A DNA stretch of 64,000 nt from Lyophyllum atratum (Eukaryota; Basidiomycota; Agaricomycetes; Agaricales; Lyophyllaceae): assembly GCA_014905825.1 (NCBI GenBank), contig JACGCN010000018.1, positions 124,001 to 188,000 of the forward strand, written 5' to 3'. Both the position numbers and the translations under genes were made by a program. Of the stretch, positions 11,508 to 22,600 are shown in pieces. The notes beneath the pieces are model-generated. The model did not search any database and had not been told where the DNA came from. It worked only from the letters and a program-made list of their open reading frames with translations. Position 1 is the first letter of the stretch. Every line of letters starts with the position of its first letter.

Positions 11508-12386
11508 ATGGCCGCCGCCCAGTTTAAAGACCCCGCTCGCAAAATCCACCCAGCTTTCAACTCGAAAGAAGGAAACGTCGTTTTGTGCTCCGCAGAAGGC
11601 ACACTTTACCGCATTCCGTCATTTATATTGCGAAATACATCAGGGCTATTCCGCAGCGTGCTTCCTCCAGCCCAGAAACCGGGGCAGAACACAGAGGCGC
11701 AGGTTACGGATCCGATTACAGTCGATGAAAAGGACGTTTTCGTTGAGAGAATTTTGCGTCTGATTAGTGGAATGGAAACGCCGAGATGGGAGTCGTTCGA
11801 TGAGATTGACGCCGTACTTTCGCTCGCGGAGAAGTGGGACGCACAAGGCCCAATCTCTGTGATTCGGTCAGCGATTACGGCGCCCAGATTCCTAGCAGAG
11901 CCACTTCGCTTATACGTTACCGCTGTCCGCTTCGGTTGGCATCAAGAAGCCAGGCTTGCTTCGACGTACACGTTAACGCTGTCTCTCTACGAGGAGCAGT
12001 ACAGAGCTCAGCTGGAACGACTTCCAGCGAAGGACTTGATGAAGCTTCTGGATTTCCATCGGCGGCGCAGGGACGAGTTCAGAGCCCTCATCGATGGCGA
12101 TGAGCCTTTTGACGGAGGAAATTCTACCAATTACTTGTGCCCTGGGTGTGGGGAGAAAGTCGATAACCATACGTGGAGAGAGCTGAAGGCGAGGATGTTT
12201 TACGAGATGGATCAGAGGCCGATGGGCGACACTTTGGGGGGACTAGACATGGAGGAATGGCCGGAATCCATGGCGTGCTGGATTGCAAGCTGCAGGAAGG
12301 GCGAATGCGGAAGGCCTTATTACAACAAAGCAGTTACGTTGCGCGACATACAGGGCTGTATTGACAAGCTTCCGATTACCATTTGA
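11508..12386 (+). CDS. BTB/POZ domain protein, intronless paralog
   Basis: A single exon of 292 residues. It follows the 4012-5036 protein nearly end to end: BTB core with G-T-L-Y-R-I-P-S and T-S-G-L-F near the N-terminus, a central helical part (L-P-A-K-D-L), then C-P-G-C-G, H-T-W-R-E-L, R-P-M-G-D-T-L-G, W-P-E-S-M-A-C-W and C-x3-C clusters, ending C-I-D-K-L-P. The conserved cysteines suggest a metal-binding C-terminal module. The intron present in the paralog (within G-N-S) is absent here. The start at 11508 was chosen for its strong CACCATGG context; an in-frame upstream extension exists but is low in family similarity. Confidence 0.85.
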   Translation: MAAAQFKDPARKIHPAFNSKEGNVVLCSAEGTLYRIPSFILRNTSGLFRSVLPPAQKPGQNTEAQVTDPITVDEKDVFVERILRLISGMETPRWESFDEIDAVLSLAEKWDAQGPISVIRSAITAPRFLAEPLRLYVTAVRFGWHQEARLASTYTLTLSLYEEQYRAQLERLPAKDLMKLLDFHRRRRDEFRALIDGDEPFDGGNSTNYLCPGCGEKVDNHTWRELKARMFYEMDQRPMGDTLGGLDMEEWPESMACWIASCRKGECGRPYYNKAVTLRDIQGCIDKLPITI

Positions 12387-12863
12387 CGAGATTTCTGATT
12401 GAGGCTAGGACGGGATGCGACAGAGCTGTGATTGACAGAATATACCGGCATGTAATGGTTGATACTGACAGATAGTTCCATTCGCTCTGGGATTAATATA
12501 CGTTGTATACTAATGTGACGGTTTCGATGCAGGAGGTCGAGGTATCGATTCTGAGAAGGGTTTCGGGAACATTGAGGGGCAGCGGGAAGCATTTGCATAC
12601 CTTTATGTATTCCAACTGCGAGAAGACCTCATCGTTTTTGTTCGTTCCAATATGTGGGTTGCTTATGGAGACTGGCAGTGGGAGGCGGCCCAGGCGGGGA
12701 CAGCCTGGGACAGCTCGGGAACAGCCCGAGGCTGACAGTGACAGGAGAACATGTGGCAATATTTGTCTGGACACGTGGTTACAAACAAAGAACTTCATGT
12801 AGAATCATTGATCGCCATTCGGCGATCCTGCCAAAATTTACATTCACCACGACCACCTCTACC
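12387..12863. other. Intergenic, EFM7 promoter region
   Basis: No gene. Around 12690-12735 there are short imperfect direct repeats of the type GGGACAGC. Confidence 0.4.
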
Positions 12864-14022
12864 ATGTCTGAAGAGGAGGCTGATATCTCCCTGGATTCCA
12901 TGTTCACAGTTAGTCGTATGCAACACTAAAGGGCTAATGTATTCAACTTCATTCCAACGGCGCCTCAGGAACCGCCTCGGCCACCAACCCCAGATCCCAC
13001 TGTTGCAGTGTATAATCGCGAAAAATCTGGAAGCGCGGCAGCCGAGGATTGGAGGGAAATCGAGATACAGCTCGTTGGGGCCCATCCTCTATGGGGAAAC
13101 TACCTGTTGGAAGCTTTCCTGCTTACGTTCGTCGTTGATCTCATTCGTACCAAACAGATGGAACGCCGCTCGTGCTTTCGCTTCATATCTCGATGAATAC
13201 CAGGAACTCTATCACGACAGATTCGTCCTCGAACTCGGCGCAGGAGGTGCCCTTCCTAGTATCGCGGCGGCTAAAAATGGCGCTCGAAAGGTTTGGGAAG
13301 ATCCTGCTCTTCATACTCTCACTAAAACTGCATCGCGATGTGCAGGTAGTGATAACGGACTATCCCGATGATAACCTTGTACAGAATATTGCTCTAAACG
13401 TAGAGAGAAATATCTCCATTCCCGATCGAGATCGCGTGTCAATACAGGTCATCCACTGAATTGATAGAGGTGTACTTCATTTACCGATGGCTTTCAGGGA
13501 TATATCTGGGGCCGAGCGGTTGAACCCCTGCTGGATGCTCTCCCAAAACCCATATCGCAAGGCTTCGATTTGATAATCCTCTCGGATCTGATTTTCAACC
13601 ATTCCCAGGTAAACCGCACGTATAGATCTACGCAGCTCAATTCTGATCATCTGTCTAGCATGACGCGCTTCTGGCAACATGTGAACTGGCTCTGGCACGT
13701 ATACCTTCGGGGTCGTTGGTCTCATCTTTCTCCCCATCCGTTTTGGTTTTCTACTCCCATCACCGGCCACATCTCGCGCATCGGGATATGGAATTCTTCC
13801 AAAAGGCTGAGGAACGTGGGTGGCAGTGCGAGGAGGTCTTGACACGGAAATTCACCGTGCGTTGATATTGTTCCAAGACTTACACCATCTAAGAGGCCTC
13901 GCTGCGAATAGCCGATGTTCCCGAACGATTCAGGCGAAGAATCCATCAGGTCTACCGTACACGGATGGAAGCTAACACGTTCGGCATTAGCTCCCAGTAG
14001 GAACACCCACGAGACTGCGTAA
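12864..14022 (+). CDS. EFM7: EFM7/NNT1-type protein N-terminal and lysine methyltransferase
   Basis: Seven exons (12864-12908, 12969-13105, 13158-13290, 13346-13447, 13498-13608, 13659-13856, 13912-14022) give 278 residues with all junctions GT...AG. The protein is a class I SAM-dependent methyltransferase of the methyltransferase-16 / NNT1 family. It has the N-terminal H-P-L-W-G-x-Y-L-W-N-A-A motif, motif I L-E-L-G-A-G-G-A-L-P-S for SAM binding, V-I-T-D-Y-P-D (acidic loop) and L-S-D-L-I-F-N-H-S-Q-H as the post-II motif. In yeast the orthologous enzyme trimethylates the N-terminal glycine and a neighbouring lysine of translation elongation factor eEF1A in the cytoplasm. The length matches the family. 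Orthology is inferred from motifs; a nicotinamide N-methyltransferase activity, an older annotation of this family, is the alternative. Confidence 0.85.
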
Positions 14023-14179
14023 CATCTGTATGATTACGTGCGCCGCAGCAGGTGGACATAACTCATAACGGAATGAAAATGATATATGAAGAATATAAAA
14101 CTACACATGTGATAAAGCGATAGTAGTCCTCAACGAAGACCCAACGGCTAGGTTTGTCCGTCTCCCTGCCCCTCTATCT

Positions 14180-15409
14180 TCAAATTTCCCCTTCCTTTCT
14201 AGCCGCCGTCTTCTTCCCTTTCTTCGACGCTGGCCTCATTCCAGCCTTTCCTTTAGTCTCCGCCATCACCTCCCCGGCCGCCACCAACCTGTGGTAAGCT
14301 TTACAGCCTTGCAGATGTCTTGCACGTTCGCGACCATAGGTGCCGCAGCAGTACTCACAAAAGTACTTCCAGGAAATATGTGACTTTATGTGGCGGTCCA
14401 TCGTCCGCCTTTCCTTGTACTCTCCCGTCACATCGCACCCTCCGTTCCAGCGGCATACCCGTGTGCCGTCATCCTCGCATGGCGAAGCATGTTCGTTAAT
14501 ATGCTTCTCAACTGTTCGGTTGAACTCAGCCTCCTCCCTGCTGCTCGAACCCTCGAGCTCGATCCGTGCCTCGCAGTTCCCCCATTTACAATTGAAAATT
14601 TTGGCGCAGAACACGCCTGTCCTGCGCTCGTCTTCGGCGTAACGGATGGAGGGGAGGAAGGACAGAGTGGAGGGGTCGGAGGACGAGCGAGTAGATCTGG
14701 ACCACCCTCTGGAGTTGTTGGAGGACGATGAGCTTGCGACACTGTACGCAGTGGAGGGGGTGGGTGAGGGGACATTGTTGAGGGAGGGTGAGTTGGGAGA
14801 TGGTGGCAGTTGGAAGAAATCAGACGGAACGGGGGAGGGAGTATACGGTGGCATCCCCTGAAAGAAGGCCGTCGTGTCAATCAACTGCCCATAGACTCCT
14901 GCTGGCGCTGCCAGAGAGGCGTAGGCATTTTGCTGGTCAAAGTCGCGAAAGTTGGCGGCGGGAGAATGGGAGAATGGTTGAGGGTAAAAGGAATTAGGGT
15001 TGAAGAGTTCAGCGCGTAAGAGGTCGTCGGGTGTCACGGAGCACGTATAGGATGAGGAATTTTGTAATCCAGCGTAGTGGGACTCGGGGAAGGGTACAGG
15101 TAGTTCGTTTCCGTTATATTGGAATGCCGCTTCTACGGGTGTCTGAAGACCCCAATTCGCCTCAAGTCCCATAGACCACGCGGCGGGCGCTGTGTTCGGG
15201 ATGAGGGAAGGAGGCTGAGGAAGTGTCTGATAGGATTCATGACTGAGAAAAGTAAATTAGCTTAGTTCATCGGGTAGAGAAGTGAATAACACGTACGGCG
15301 CCCACATTTCTCCACCATGACCTAGCCCGGCCATCATCATATACTCGACGTCGTCGAGTATAAACGAAGTTTCGTCATGAAGGGGCGCAGAGCGGTAAAT
15401 CGATGTCAT
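14180..15409 (-). CDS. C2H2-like zinc-finger protein, fungal
   Basis: Two exons on the minus strand, 15409-15297 and 15242-14180, separated by a 54-nt intron, encode 391 residues. The N-terminal two thirds is low complexity (Ser, Pro, Asn, Tyr), like a transactivation region. Residues from about 235 onward hold three Cys/His modules: C-N-W-G-N-C...H-I-N-E-H, C-R-W-N-G-G-C...H-I-K-S-H, and C-E-Y-C...H-L-Q-G-C. The first two have the C-x4-C...H-x3-H form of GLI/Zic-like C2H2 fingers; the third is irregular. A basic tail (K-K-G-K-K-T) could be a nuclear signal. A DNA-binding regulator is the likely role. It is divergently arranged with the gene model at 15469, 60 bases away. Confidence 0.8.
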
Positions 15410-15468
15410 GTTCGTTGAGAGCGGCTGGGTAAAAAGTAATTGACGGAAGGTGGTTTGGTCGGAATGGG

Positions 15469-16554
15469 ATGGCGGCTGAGTGGCTCCGAGATGAGTATGA
15501 GTATGAGAGTGATTCTCCTAGTCCAACCGTTTTTAAAGCCACCACAGAAGAAGTCAAAGCTGGCGCACACATTCCACCTATGCATCACCGTGCTAAAGCG
15601 TCGAGAATTGTGTCCCGATTTGGTCAGTGAGCGGTCCTGGCCACGCGACGTTTATAGTCGAGTTAATTCCGTGCGCTAAGCGAGGGGTCTTTGCACGTCA
15701 CTCCCAGAGCATTGTCCCTCCGTTTTGAGTCCCATCGGAGATGATGTGATTTCACAACAGGGTGCTTTCCCTGTGTGATTTCGGGAGATGGGACGATAGT
15801 ACTAGCAGTTGCCTGTTGCCTCGTGCTGTGTTGCGGTAGAAATAGGTCTTTCATTCCCATCTGGACCGAATCATCATATTCTAACTAGCTATAGCACCCA
15901 TCACAAGAAAGCGGCTGCGAGAGCAGTTTCGAGATCGGATAGTGGGATCCAGAGCAAAGCGTATAGAGGACGATGCACGAGCTGCCTTGGTGATACGGGA
16001 ATGTGCTGTACGCAATCGGGCGCCTATAAACCGGCGGTCAAAGCAAATGGTCGGCTGTGACCCTCTGGACCTGCCAGACGACCAGCAAGCCACGACGCCA
16101 AAGCCGCCACGGGATCTACCTGAGGGGAAAGAGCCCTGGGCTGCGGGCGAGTTTCCGATGTGATACGCTCTCGTTGACGAGCAAAGTAGCAGTACGAATG
16201 ATGTGGTCGGCATCCAGCGATCGGTATTGGGATGGAGCGGTATAGATGATGATTTTGATGGTTTGGCTTTGCCCGTGTCGCATATGCCACCGAAGCAGAT
16301 AAAATCGCACGGTTCGCTTTGACACCGAAAGGAAAAGTGAAGCTTCGAATCCTCCCGGGACAATTGTGTGAGCACGAGCCTTTTGAGGCAGGACCGGCGA
16401 TGCCAGGGGCTGGGATAAAGGTGAGCGCCTGAGGCGTGGGTGGTGGTATGTTAACGCGGGGATGCGATACTGCATTGATATACGATATTCGCCTGTCCGA
16501 CAGAGTAATCAGGGCGGACTCGGCGTCAGAGCCTGGTCAAAGCTTGCGATGTGA
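15469..16554 (+). CDS. Uncharacterised multi-exon protein (tentative model)
   Basis: I do not recognise this gene. Seven candidate exons (15469-15622, 15681-15772, 15806-15845, 15895-16159, 16193-16239, 16299-16420, 16504-16554) join in one frame to 256 residues. Three of the introns (58, 49 and 59 nt) are typical of the window, and one is 83 nt. The second and fourth introns would be only 33 nt, below the usual fungal minimum, so the model may be wrong there. The translation is charged and protein-like: an acidic N-terminus, a central Arg-rich helix (R-K-R-L-R-E-Q-F-R-D-R), a Pro-rich stretch (T-T-P-K-P-P-R-D-L-P) and a basic beta-like segment (F-A-L-T-P-K-G-K-V-K-L-R-I). No known domain was seen. 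Confidence 0.4.
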
Positions 16555-17230
16555 TGGGTCCACTGGGCAACACTGGAGTCAGGGACACAGTAGTTCACCG
16601 ACATCCTAGAGCACCCCTCTGTCCCGAAAACTGAGCGACAAAGGGGTAGTGGAGGGTTCCTTACATCCCCGCCTCGAAGTTCCCACTCAACATGAGGCTC
16701 GGTCTGTGGGACTGTGATTGAGTGGGTGGTGGCGAGCGTCGCCCAGCGTGGCATTGGCAGGTTCAGGAGTTCCCCTGTTGTGCGTGAACCTGCATGACTT
16801 GTTCAGCTTTAACCATAGAGTGTTGAGCCTAGGATGGAAGTTTGCGCTGGATGTGCCGGCTCTGGGGGCCCGGTCATCACGTGTCCTTGTTTGCCACGAA
16901 GGATTTGACAAGCAACGCGTCGCGTCGCGTCCGATTGGGGTAAGCTCTAGCTTCGGTTCACTTGCCGAGTTATGATTTACTCAAATCGTGCTGATGCTCA
17001 AGAGCCGCAGGCTCTGGAGTTCATCTTTGTCAATTTAATTGATGCAGGCCCAGCTGTTCATGGATATTCCCCGGGTGTTATCCAAATATAGCATCTGCGA
17101 GAAAAAGAAACAACAAGCTTTCATGGCTGCATAGAAGAGAAAAGGGGAGAAGTCCTTTTACAAAAGTCTGATGATCTAAGAAAACACGATGGACGGCAAG
17201 CTTCTGCTTGGATGGGTTCCCCCTTCGAAT
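16555..17230. other. Intergenic, lipase 3' side
   Basis: No gene seen. At 16914-16933 there is a run of overlapping ACGCGTCGCG words related to the repeat at 22377-22432. Confidence 0.4.
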
Positions 17231-18906
17231 TCAAGAGCAGAAAGGAAAAGCAGCCGGAATATTGAAGTACTGATGCATGCAGTCGTCAGCAAAAACAAAT
17301 GAGGTAAAAGCGCATGCGAGACGAACCGTAAGATGGGCAGGAGTGACGACAGTGAATATAAGCGGTATGCTAGCTGAGCACGTTAGATCCTCGCCGGTAG
17401 CCGCGCATTGTTTGGTGTACTTGAACAAGGAAGTCTTGAATGAATCAAAGTATGTCCAGTATTCAACTCCTGTTGGTAACGCAAGAAATGTCAGAATGAA
17501 GGACAGAATCACCCTTACGGGTGACCACGAACCATGGTGTGCATAGTCTCCAAGCCCGAACCTCGGGGGGATGTGGGGAACCCTAACATCGTATCGCGTC
17601 ATTCATAGTGAAAAAATCGTCGAAAAAATGAAAGACTAACGGATCTGTAGTGTGGACCGCTGTATTGAGATCGATGATCTTAGTTCACGAGAGCGTTTGA
17701 CATGGGAATATGGTTCTCACCACGGAAATGCTTGCCGGGGCCAAACTGTTGGTTCACCCAAGTCGCATACGCGGAGTTACCCGTCCTCGAAAGCGCGGCA
17801 CTGAGCTGGAGGAGCGTGGACATGATTGAGAAACCGCTTACCTAGGCTGGCCATATGTGTACATACGAATAGGGCTGTCGGCAGTTATTTTAGACATGGT
17901 CAACTTCGTTGTAACCAATACAGCGGGTTTAAAATGGATACGTACACATTGGGAAAGTTTTGCTTCAAGGTGATCCCTGCAAGGCTCGAAAGCGCTCCTG
18001 AAAACAAGACTGCTTAGCATAGATACATAGGAACGAGGGGCGAAATATATCACCTCCAAGAGAATGACCGGTGGTCACAATGGTATAGCCCGGATGACTC
18101 GCCAATTCCTGTCGAACAGTTGATATGACGATTGCAGCGATGGAGTTCCATCTGAAAAAGGGAAAACAAAGTCGTATCCGCCTTCAGCAAACGTTCACCA
18201 AACTAGTATAGAAGACCTCACGCTCTGAGAAAACCACTGTGCACAGCGACTCCAGCTGGTACGATGCAGCGTTAGTCTCTATCGTCACGACACATATTGT
18301 CGAAACATACCAGGGGCGGAAACACCTGGGGAGGAGATTTTCGTCAATCTAATGTCGGCGTCTATGATAAAGTCTTGGATCGAAGTACTGCGTTGATAAG
18401 GGTTAAACGGATCAGCAAGTTCCTAATGGCAGATAGGCTCTTACGCTGCGCGTAAGGACAGCACTATTTCCTTTCTGGTATCGTCGCGAGCGATGAAGCC
18501 TTGGGTGTCGGTGGGCTTATCATCCAGCTAAAATGCGAGTAGGTAAGCCAACGTAGACTTGTGAACTCGATTCCTGTACCCTCAAGATGAAAGTATTTCC
18601 GTTTGGGCGGGGACAGATGTTGAAATGCGTAGAGGCGGCGTCTATAACACAGAAAATGAGTGACGTGGTGGATGTCACTGGCCAAAATATTACCAACATT
18701 TGAAATAAAAGACCAGATCATCGTATACCGCTTGAATGATTCTTCCCGTCAGCTTGGATTCGAGCACAGTATGAAAGACTTCAATTACCTGAGGAGATAG
18801 TTCTCTTCTCCAATTCAACCGTCTCTCCCACTGGCGTGGAAAACACTGTTTGAACCAGCAGGATAGAAAATAGTGCGGAAACTAGCGCTGCTGTAGGTGG
18901 CCGCAT
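17231..18906 (-). CDS. Secreted class 3 (alpha/beta hydrolase) lipase
   Basis: A gene of about 14 short exons on the minus strand. The N-terminus is a signal peptide (AALVSALFSILLVQTVFS) followed by a K-R site. The core is a fungal lipase of the Rhizomucor type (Pfam Lipase_3). It contains Y-A-A-S-T-H-F-N-I-C, then V-H-S-G-F-L-R-A-W, the nucleophile elbow T-G-H-S-L-G-G-A (catalytic Ser), Y-T-Y-G-Q-P-R-T-G-N, the Asp in V-H-T-T-D-P-V-P and the His in Y-A-H-H-G-V-E-Y-W. The complete triad predicts an active extracellular triacylglycerol lipase or feruloyl-type esterase. All donors are GT. One 67-nt and one 73-nt intron stand out among the usual 50-60 nt. A TATA-like box lies near 18971-18981. 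Confidence 0.85.
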
Positions 18907-20178
18907 AGCTTGCAAAGTGATTCGAGAAGAGAGTCAGGAAATTTGCTGTCGAAATACAGCTTCAAATGCCGATACTTATAGGACACTCTTCCCTCCTCGA
19001 GAGAAGCAGGCGGTGCAGCGCATGTTCTGAGCACATTTCGGAGCTCCAGGGAAACGAACTACAAGATTGCTGCCATTGACAAGTTGATAATCAGTTACTT
19101 ACGACACAGCACACTGCTACCCTCTCTGGAATTAATATTAAGCCCTTTGACATATCGATCGTGCACGAACCGTCGAATGTCCGATTCGATGAACACAAGG
19201 CAAGGTAGACTTGATAGGCGCACATCACAATGCCTTGTGGTTCTCTGTCACTGTCGGAATTGACGACTCAGAGCGTCTAAAGCAACACATGCATGTCATT
19301 AAGTCGTGACAGGCCTCCGAATTAGCCTCCGGGCGCTAGTCGGGGAAGGAAACAAAGAGGTGCCTCTCCCACGAACAGTATAATGAATCGAGGGATGTTA
19401 GCATCCAGTGTTGAAATCTTCGTCGTTGGCAGGTTGCTCGTTCGATAGGTCGGAAATGAATGAATGCATCGCGTCTAAGACGCAATGATTGTGAAACGCA
19501 GACGACATATGGTGGGAACAAAGTAGATATGCACCGAGACCAGTCTTGTGGGATCATTCTGCGATCGGTTAACCTGGTACGGGAAGTAGGGTCATCAGAA
19601 GCGGTGTTCACAGGTCATGTTTAACGTCACAACTGTGTATGAATGAGCTTTCACCGGGTTTCCGGTCAATCGTGTGGTATCCAGCAGTGCGCCACGGGAG
19701 ACCGTCCCATGGCGAGGCCACGGCCCAACTTTTGTTCGTGGTTCAGGTAATTCACGCACATGTGTAGCCGGGCCTGTAATCATCGTTAATGAAACCTGGC
19801 TCGATGGGCAAGGTGACACCGACCTTGTGTTCTAAACTCATGCATCACGCTGTTCAAGACCCGTGGTCCGGGCACACAGGTCTTCGAGGACACAGGGGCT
19901 AGGAGTAGGCAGATGACGAATGGACCAGGCGAAATCACGTATACATAGACTGTGGCGCCCAAGATCTGGGATTTTTCTTACCGCGCCTTGCCCCCTGCTA
20001 GATTCATAGCGCTGAGGTCGTGAAATGGAAGCTACCTGGAGACCCATGATCTCTATTATTCGCTTCCTCAATGCAGAGCACAGAAAAAATGTCAAGCCGG
20101 CTGACAGTGACGAATGTCATAGATTGCAAATGAACTGAGGCGAGGCGATGGCGGTCGGAGAGATACATAGGTATTGTG
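18907..20178. other. Intergenic, no firm gene
   Basis: Scattered minus-strand open frames (19336-19611, 19595-19819, 19838-20095) have no recognisable domain. One of them could be a terminal exon of the neighbouring membrane-protein gene, but I cannot show a splice path. Confidence 0.35.
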
Positions 20179-21751
20179 TCACGGCATGGAGACGAATATG
20201 GTCAAAGAACGTGGAAGCGACATATGCGTGCCACAGGCATTGGACGGACCCCAGTCAGGGTGCAATATGCGTCTCCATGACCTTCTGGTAGCCTGTTTCG
20301 GAAAGAAGAACGCCCTTCTGTCAACAGTGCATTCGGGCATCCTACACGCGAAAGCCGCACCTTTTCGTTCAGCCAGTAGACCGGCGACAAACATCAATAT
20401 CGCCCATCCAGTTGAGAACATGCTAAGAGTCGCGACCAGCACTGACACGATGGCGTAGCCGATCGACTTCTTCTGCTGCCACTTCGGACACGAGTACAGA
20501 ACTTGGATATTTGCTGAGCCATTCATTGTCAAGGACTGCATGGATTGGGCTGCATGATAGAGCGTAGAAGGCGGTAGCATGGGGTTGAGCTTGCTGGAAA
20601 GCGTCTCATTCAGCGCCGATGAATTGATGAAAAAATTATTGGGGATGGTATTTCCAAGATCGATCCGAACAGTGGCAAGGATGGTCTGAGCAAGGTTGAG
20701 CGTCCCGAGATATATATCCGTGCCTATTGGGATGAGTGGAGTGCTCAAGCCGGGCTCGTTTACATCGAAAGTAGAGTGACTAGCATTGGACCATACGATG
20801 GTCGTGCCGATGATGGTGATATCCGGGGGATGAGTCGCACAGGGATCACTGGGGTCTCGAGAAGCGGGGCATGGAACGACTTCGGCATTTCCAGACATGA
20901 TAATAGGGTGGTTAACCGGCGCTTGGAGAAATGCGTCCCAAAGAGGTGTGAAATCGTCCCTTGCCAGCTGCATCCTAGGGAGAAATCGTGAGATTCCGCA
21001 GTGATCTATAGAACGTCACCGAAGACTCACATATGGTTGAGCACACTGGATCTTGATGTGTCCCCCGTGCCCGTGTCGTTAGACCCCAGTTTCTCAGGGT
21101 TAGCTCCAAGCAGCGGGGGTGAGTATTTTCCTTTCAGCAGGGTCACAGAAAACGACGTTGTAGCCAAGATATTGAAGCCGCCCACGTCTTTGCAGCTAAT
21201 GGCGACTGCGAGATCTGCAGAGCGAGATTGCATCTGAGCGTCCATATATATAGCAATGGCATCGCAGGTTTCAAGCGTGGATCCGTTGTACGCGAAGCTT
21301 CCAACATGCGAATTATTGGTAGAGTAGCCGACGGTTACCAATTCCCACTTGAAAAGGGAATAGTTGGTGGTGAAGGTATCTCCGACGTTGAAGCCATGTG
21401 GGTCGCAAAGCGTTCCAGGCTCTGAACGACCGTATCCACCAGGGAGAAGGCGGTCATACCAAAACGATTGCGAGACGTTGAAGTTGTCCCGAAAGACTGT
21501 CACTGATTCATAGCCGACGAGAATCGCTAATGGATATTTCGACGTTATCGACGTATTCCTATGTAGATATAGAAATCGGACTTGCCATTCAAGACAGCGA
21601 GGACCCCTAAAGAAATTACAGCAACTGCGAGAACGATAGGCGTAAAATGTCGCCACGGGAACGCTTCTTCTGTGGGACGCTTGAGCTCGAAATCCTGGAG
21701 CTTTTGGATTCTCCGTTGAAAGGGACCAGGAGGTACAACGGAACTCTGCAT
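20179..21751 (-). CDS. Basidiomycete multi-exon transmembrane protein
   Basis: Minus strand. Exon 1 (21751-21586) encodes a cytosolic N-terminus followed by a transmembrane helix (I-V-L-A-V-A-V-I-S-L-G-V-L-A-V-L). Exon 2 starts at 21526 and encodes a long extracellular region with N-x-S/T sites and C-D-P-H-G-F-N-V-G-D-T-F-T-T-N. After a canonical intron near 20970-21030 the frame continues through another glycosylated segment and a second membrane helix (I-G-Y-A-I-V-S-V-L-V-A-T-L-S-M-F). I recognise this as a family frequent in agaricomycetes but without known function. Intron 1 (21527-21585) uses a GC donor with perfect GCAAGT consensus. The 3' end is uncertain: an extra intron starting near 20387 would change the last 60 or so residues, so the stop at 20179 is provisional. 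Confidence 0.7.
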
Positions 21752-22600
21752 GATCGTGACTGGGATGGAGTTTGGTGTTGAGTGGAATCTTCGTCTGTCA
21801 AGGCGATGTGTCGGAATTTATTGGATGTACTTGCAAACGTGCGTTTCATGTCTAGAGCAAAGTCGCTGCGAAGCCTATTATTCTTGTACAAACTCAGGAG
21901 ACCCCAAAACCATACATGACGGGAGGCCTGGTGACTTACGATGGTCTATGAGCGCAATTTACAGAGGCGCCCTAAAAATACATCTCCATACCAGGCTATA
22001 CTTCTGTGACGTGTTATCATAAGAAAAACGAAGCGATACACGAGGCGGAGGTACCTACGCACCTGAGTACATCAGAAAACATGGCGCTGTCTTGGTTAAA
22101 CGCTTGTTGGGCGCTCTACGCCGCCACAAATCCGTCCCAACACATTTCTGACGTTTCGTATGCAAGACCCCTGGCAGCGTGGGTTGTGCTTCTCGTTGAT
22201 TTACTATGATAGGCCATACTCGTGCGATTGACGCCTGCTTCCAGGAAACCCTCAATAGAATCCGAGTCTCGAGCCGCAGGTGAGGACGAGTCAGTAGTAG
22301 AGACGACTGAAAACTGATCTGGGACGATTGCCCATGATGATCACGGGCCCTTGTTTGCTCGTGAGGGTCATGTGTTCAACAAATAACGCGTCGCGTCATT
22401 TCACGTCCTCCAACAAATAACGCGTCGCGTCACTCCCGAAGGACGCGAAATGATAGTCGTCAGGCAATGCACTTCGAGTTACAGGCGCATTCCCCGCATC
22501 CTCGACCGGTGTAAAATCATGGCGATTCGTTGCAATTAATCGTAAGCAATCCTAAATTCATACTATAGCTAACATATACAACATAACCCAAACCCGCCAC
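21752..22600. other. Intergenic between membrane protein and MAD1
   Basis: No gene seen. It contains a tandem repeat with ACGCGTCGCGTCA words at 22377-22432, listed separately. Confidence 0.4.
22377..22432. repeat. Direct repeat with MluI-type boxes
   Basis: CAACAAATAACGCGTCGCGT occurs at 22377 and again at 22411, 34 bases apart. A related stretch with the same preceding TTGTTTGC word lies at about 16886-16933. The core ACGCGT equals the MluI cell-cycle box bound by MBF in yeasts, but the position (downstream of MAD1, far upstream of the membrane-protein start) makes a regulatory role uncertain. Confidence 0.6.

Noticed and set aside
16158..16163. TGA read-through or selenocysteine in the 15469 gene
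   Set aside because: Fungi of this group lack selenoprotein machinery as far as is known; a short intron or a dead gene is more likely.
15881..16475. Minus-strand open frames with His/Arg/Ser-rich translation
   Set aside because: They mirror the candidate plus-strand exons at 15895-16420, and the translation looks like antisense of Arg-rich coding sequence.
22377..22432. MluI-box repeat as MAD1 promoter
   Set aside because: MAD1 is transcribed from 25182 leftward, so the repeat lies downstream of its stop codon, not at its promoter.
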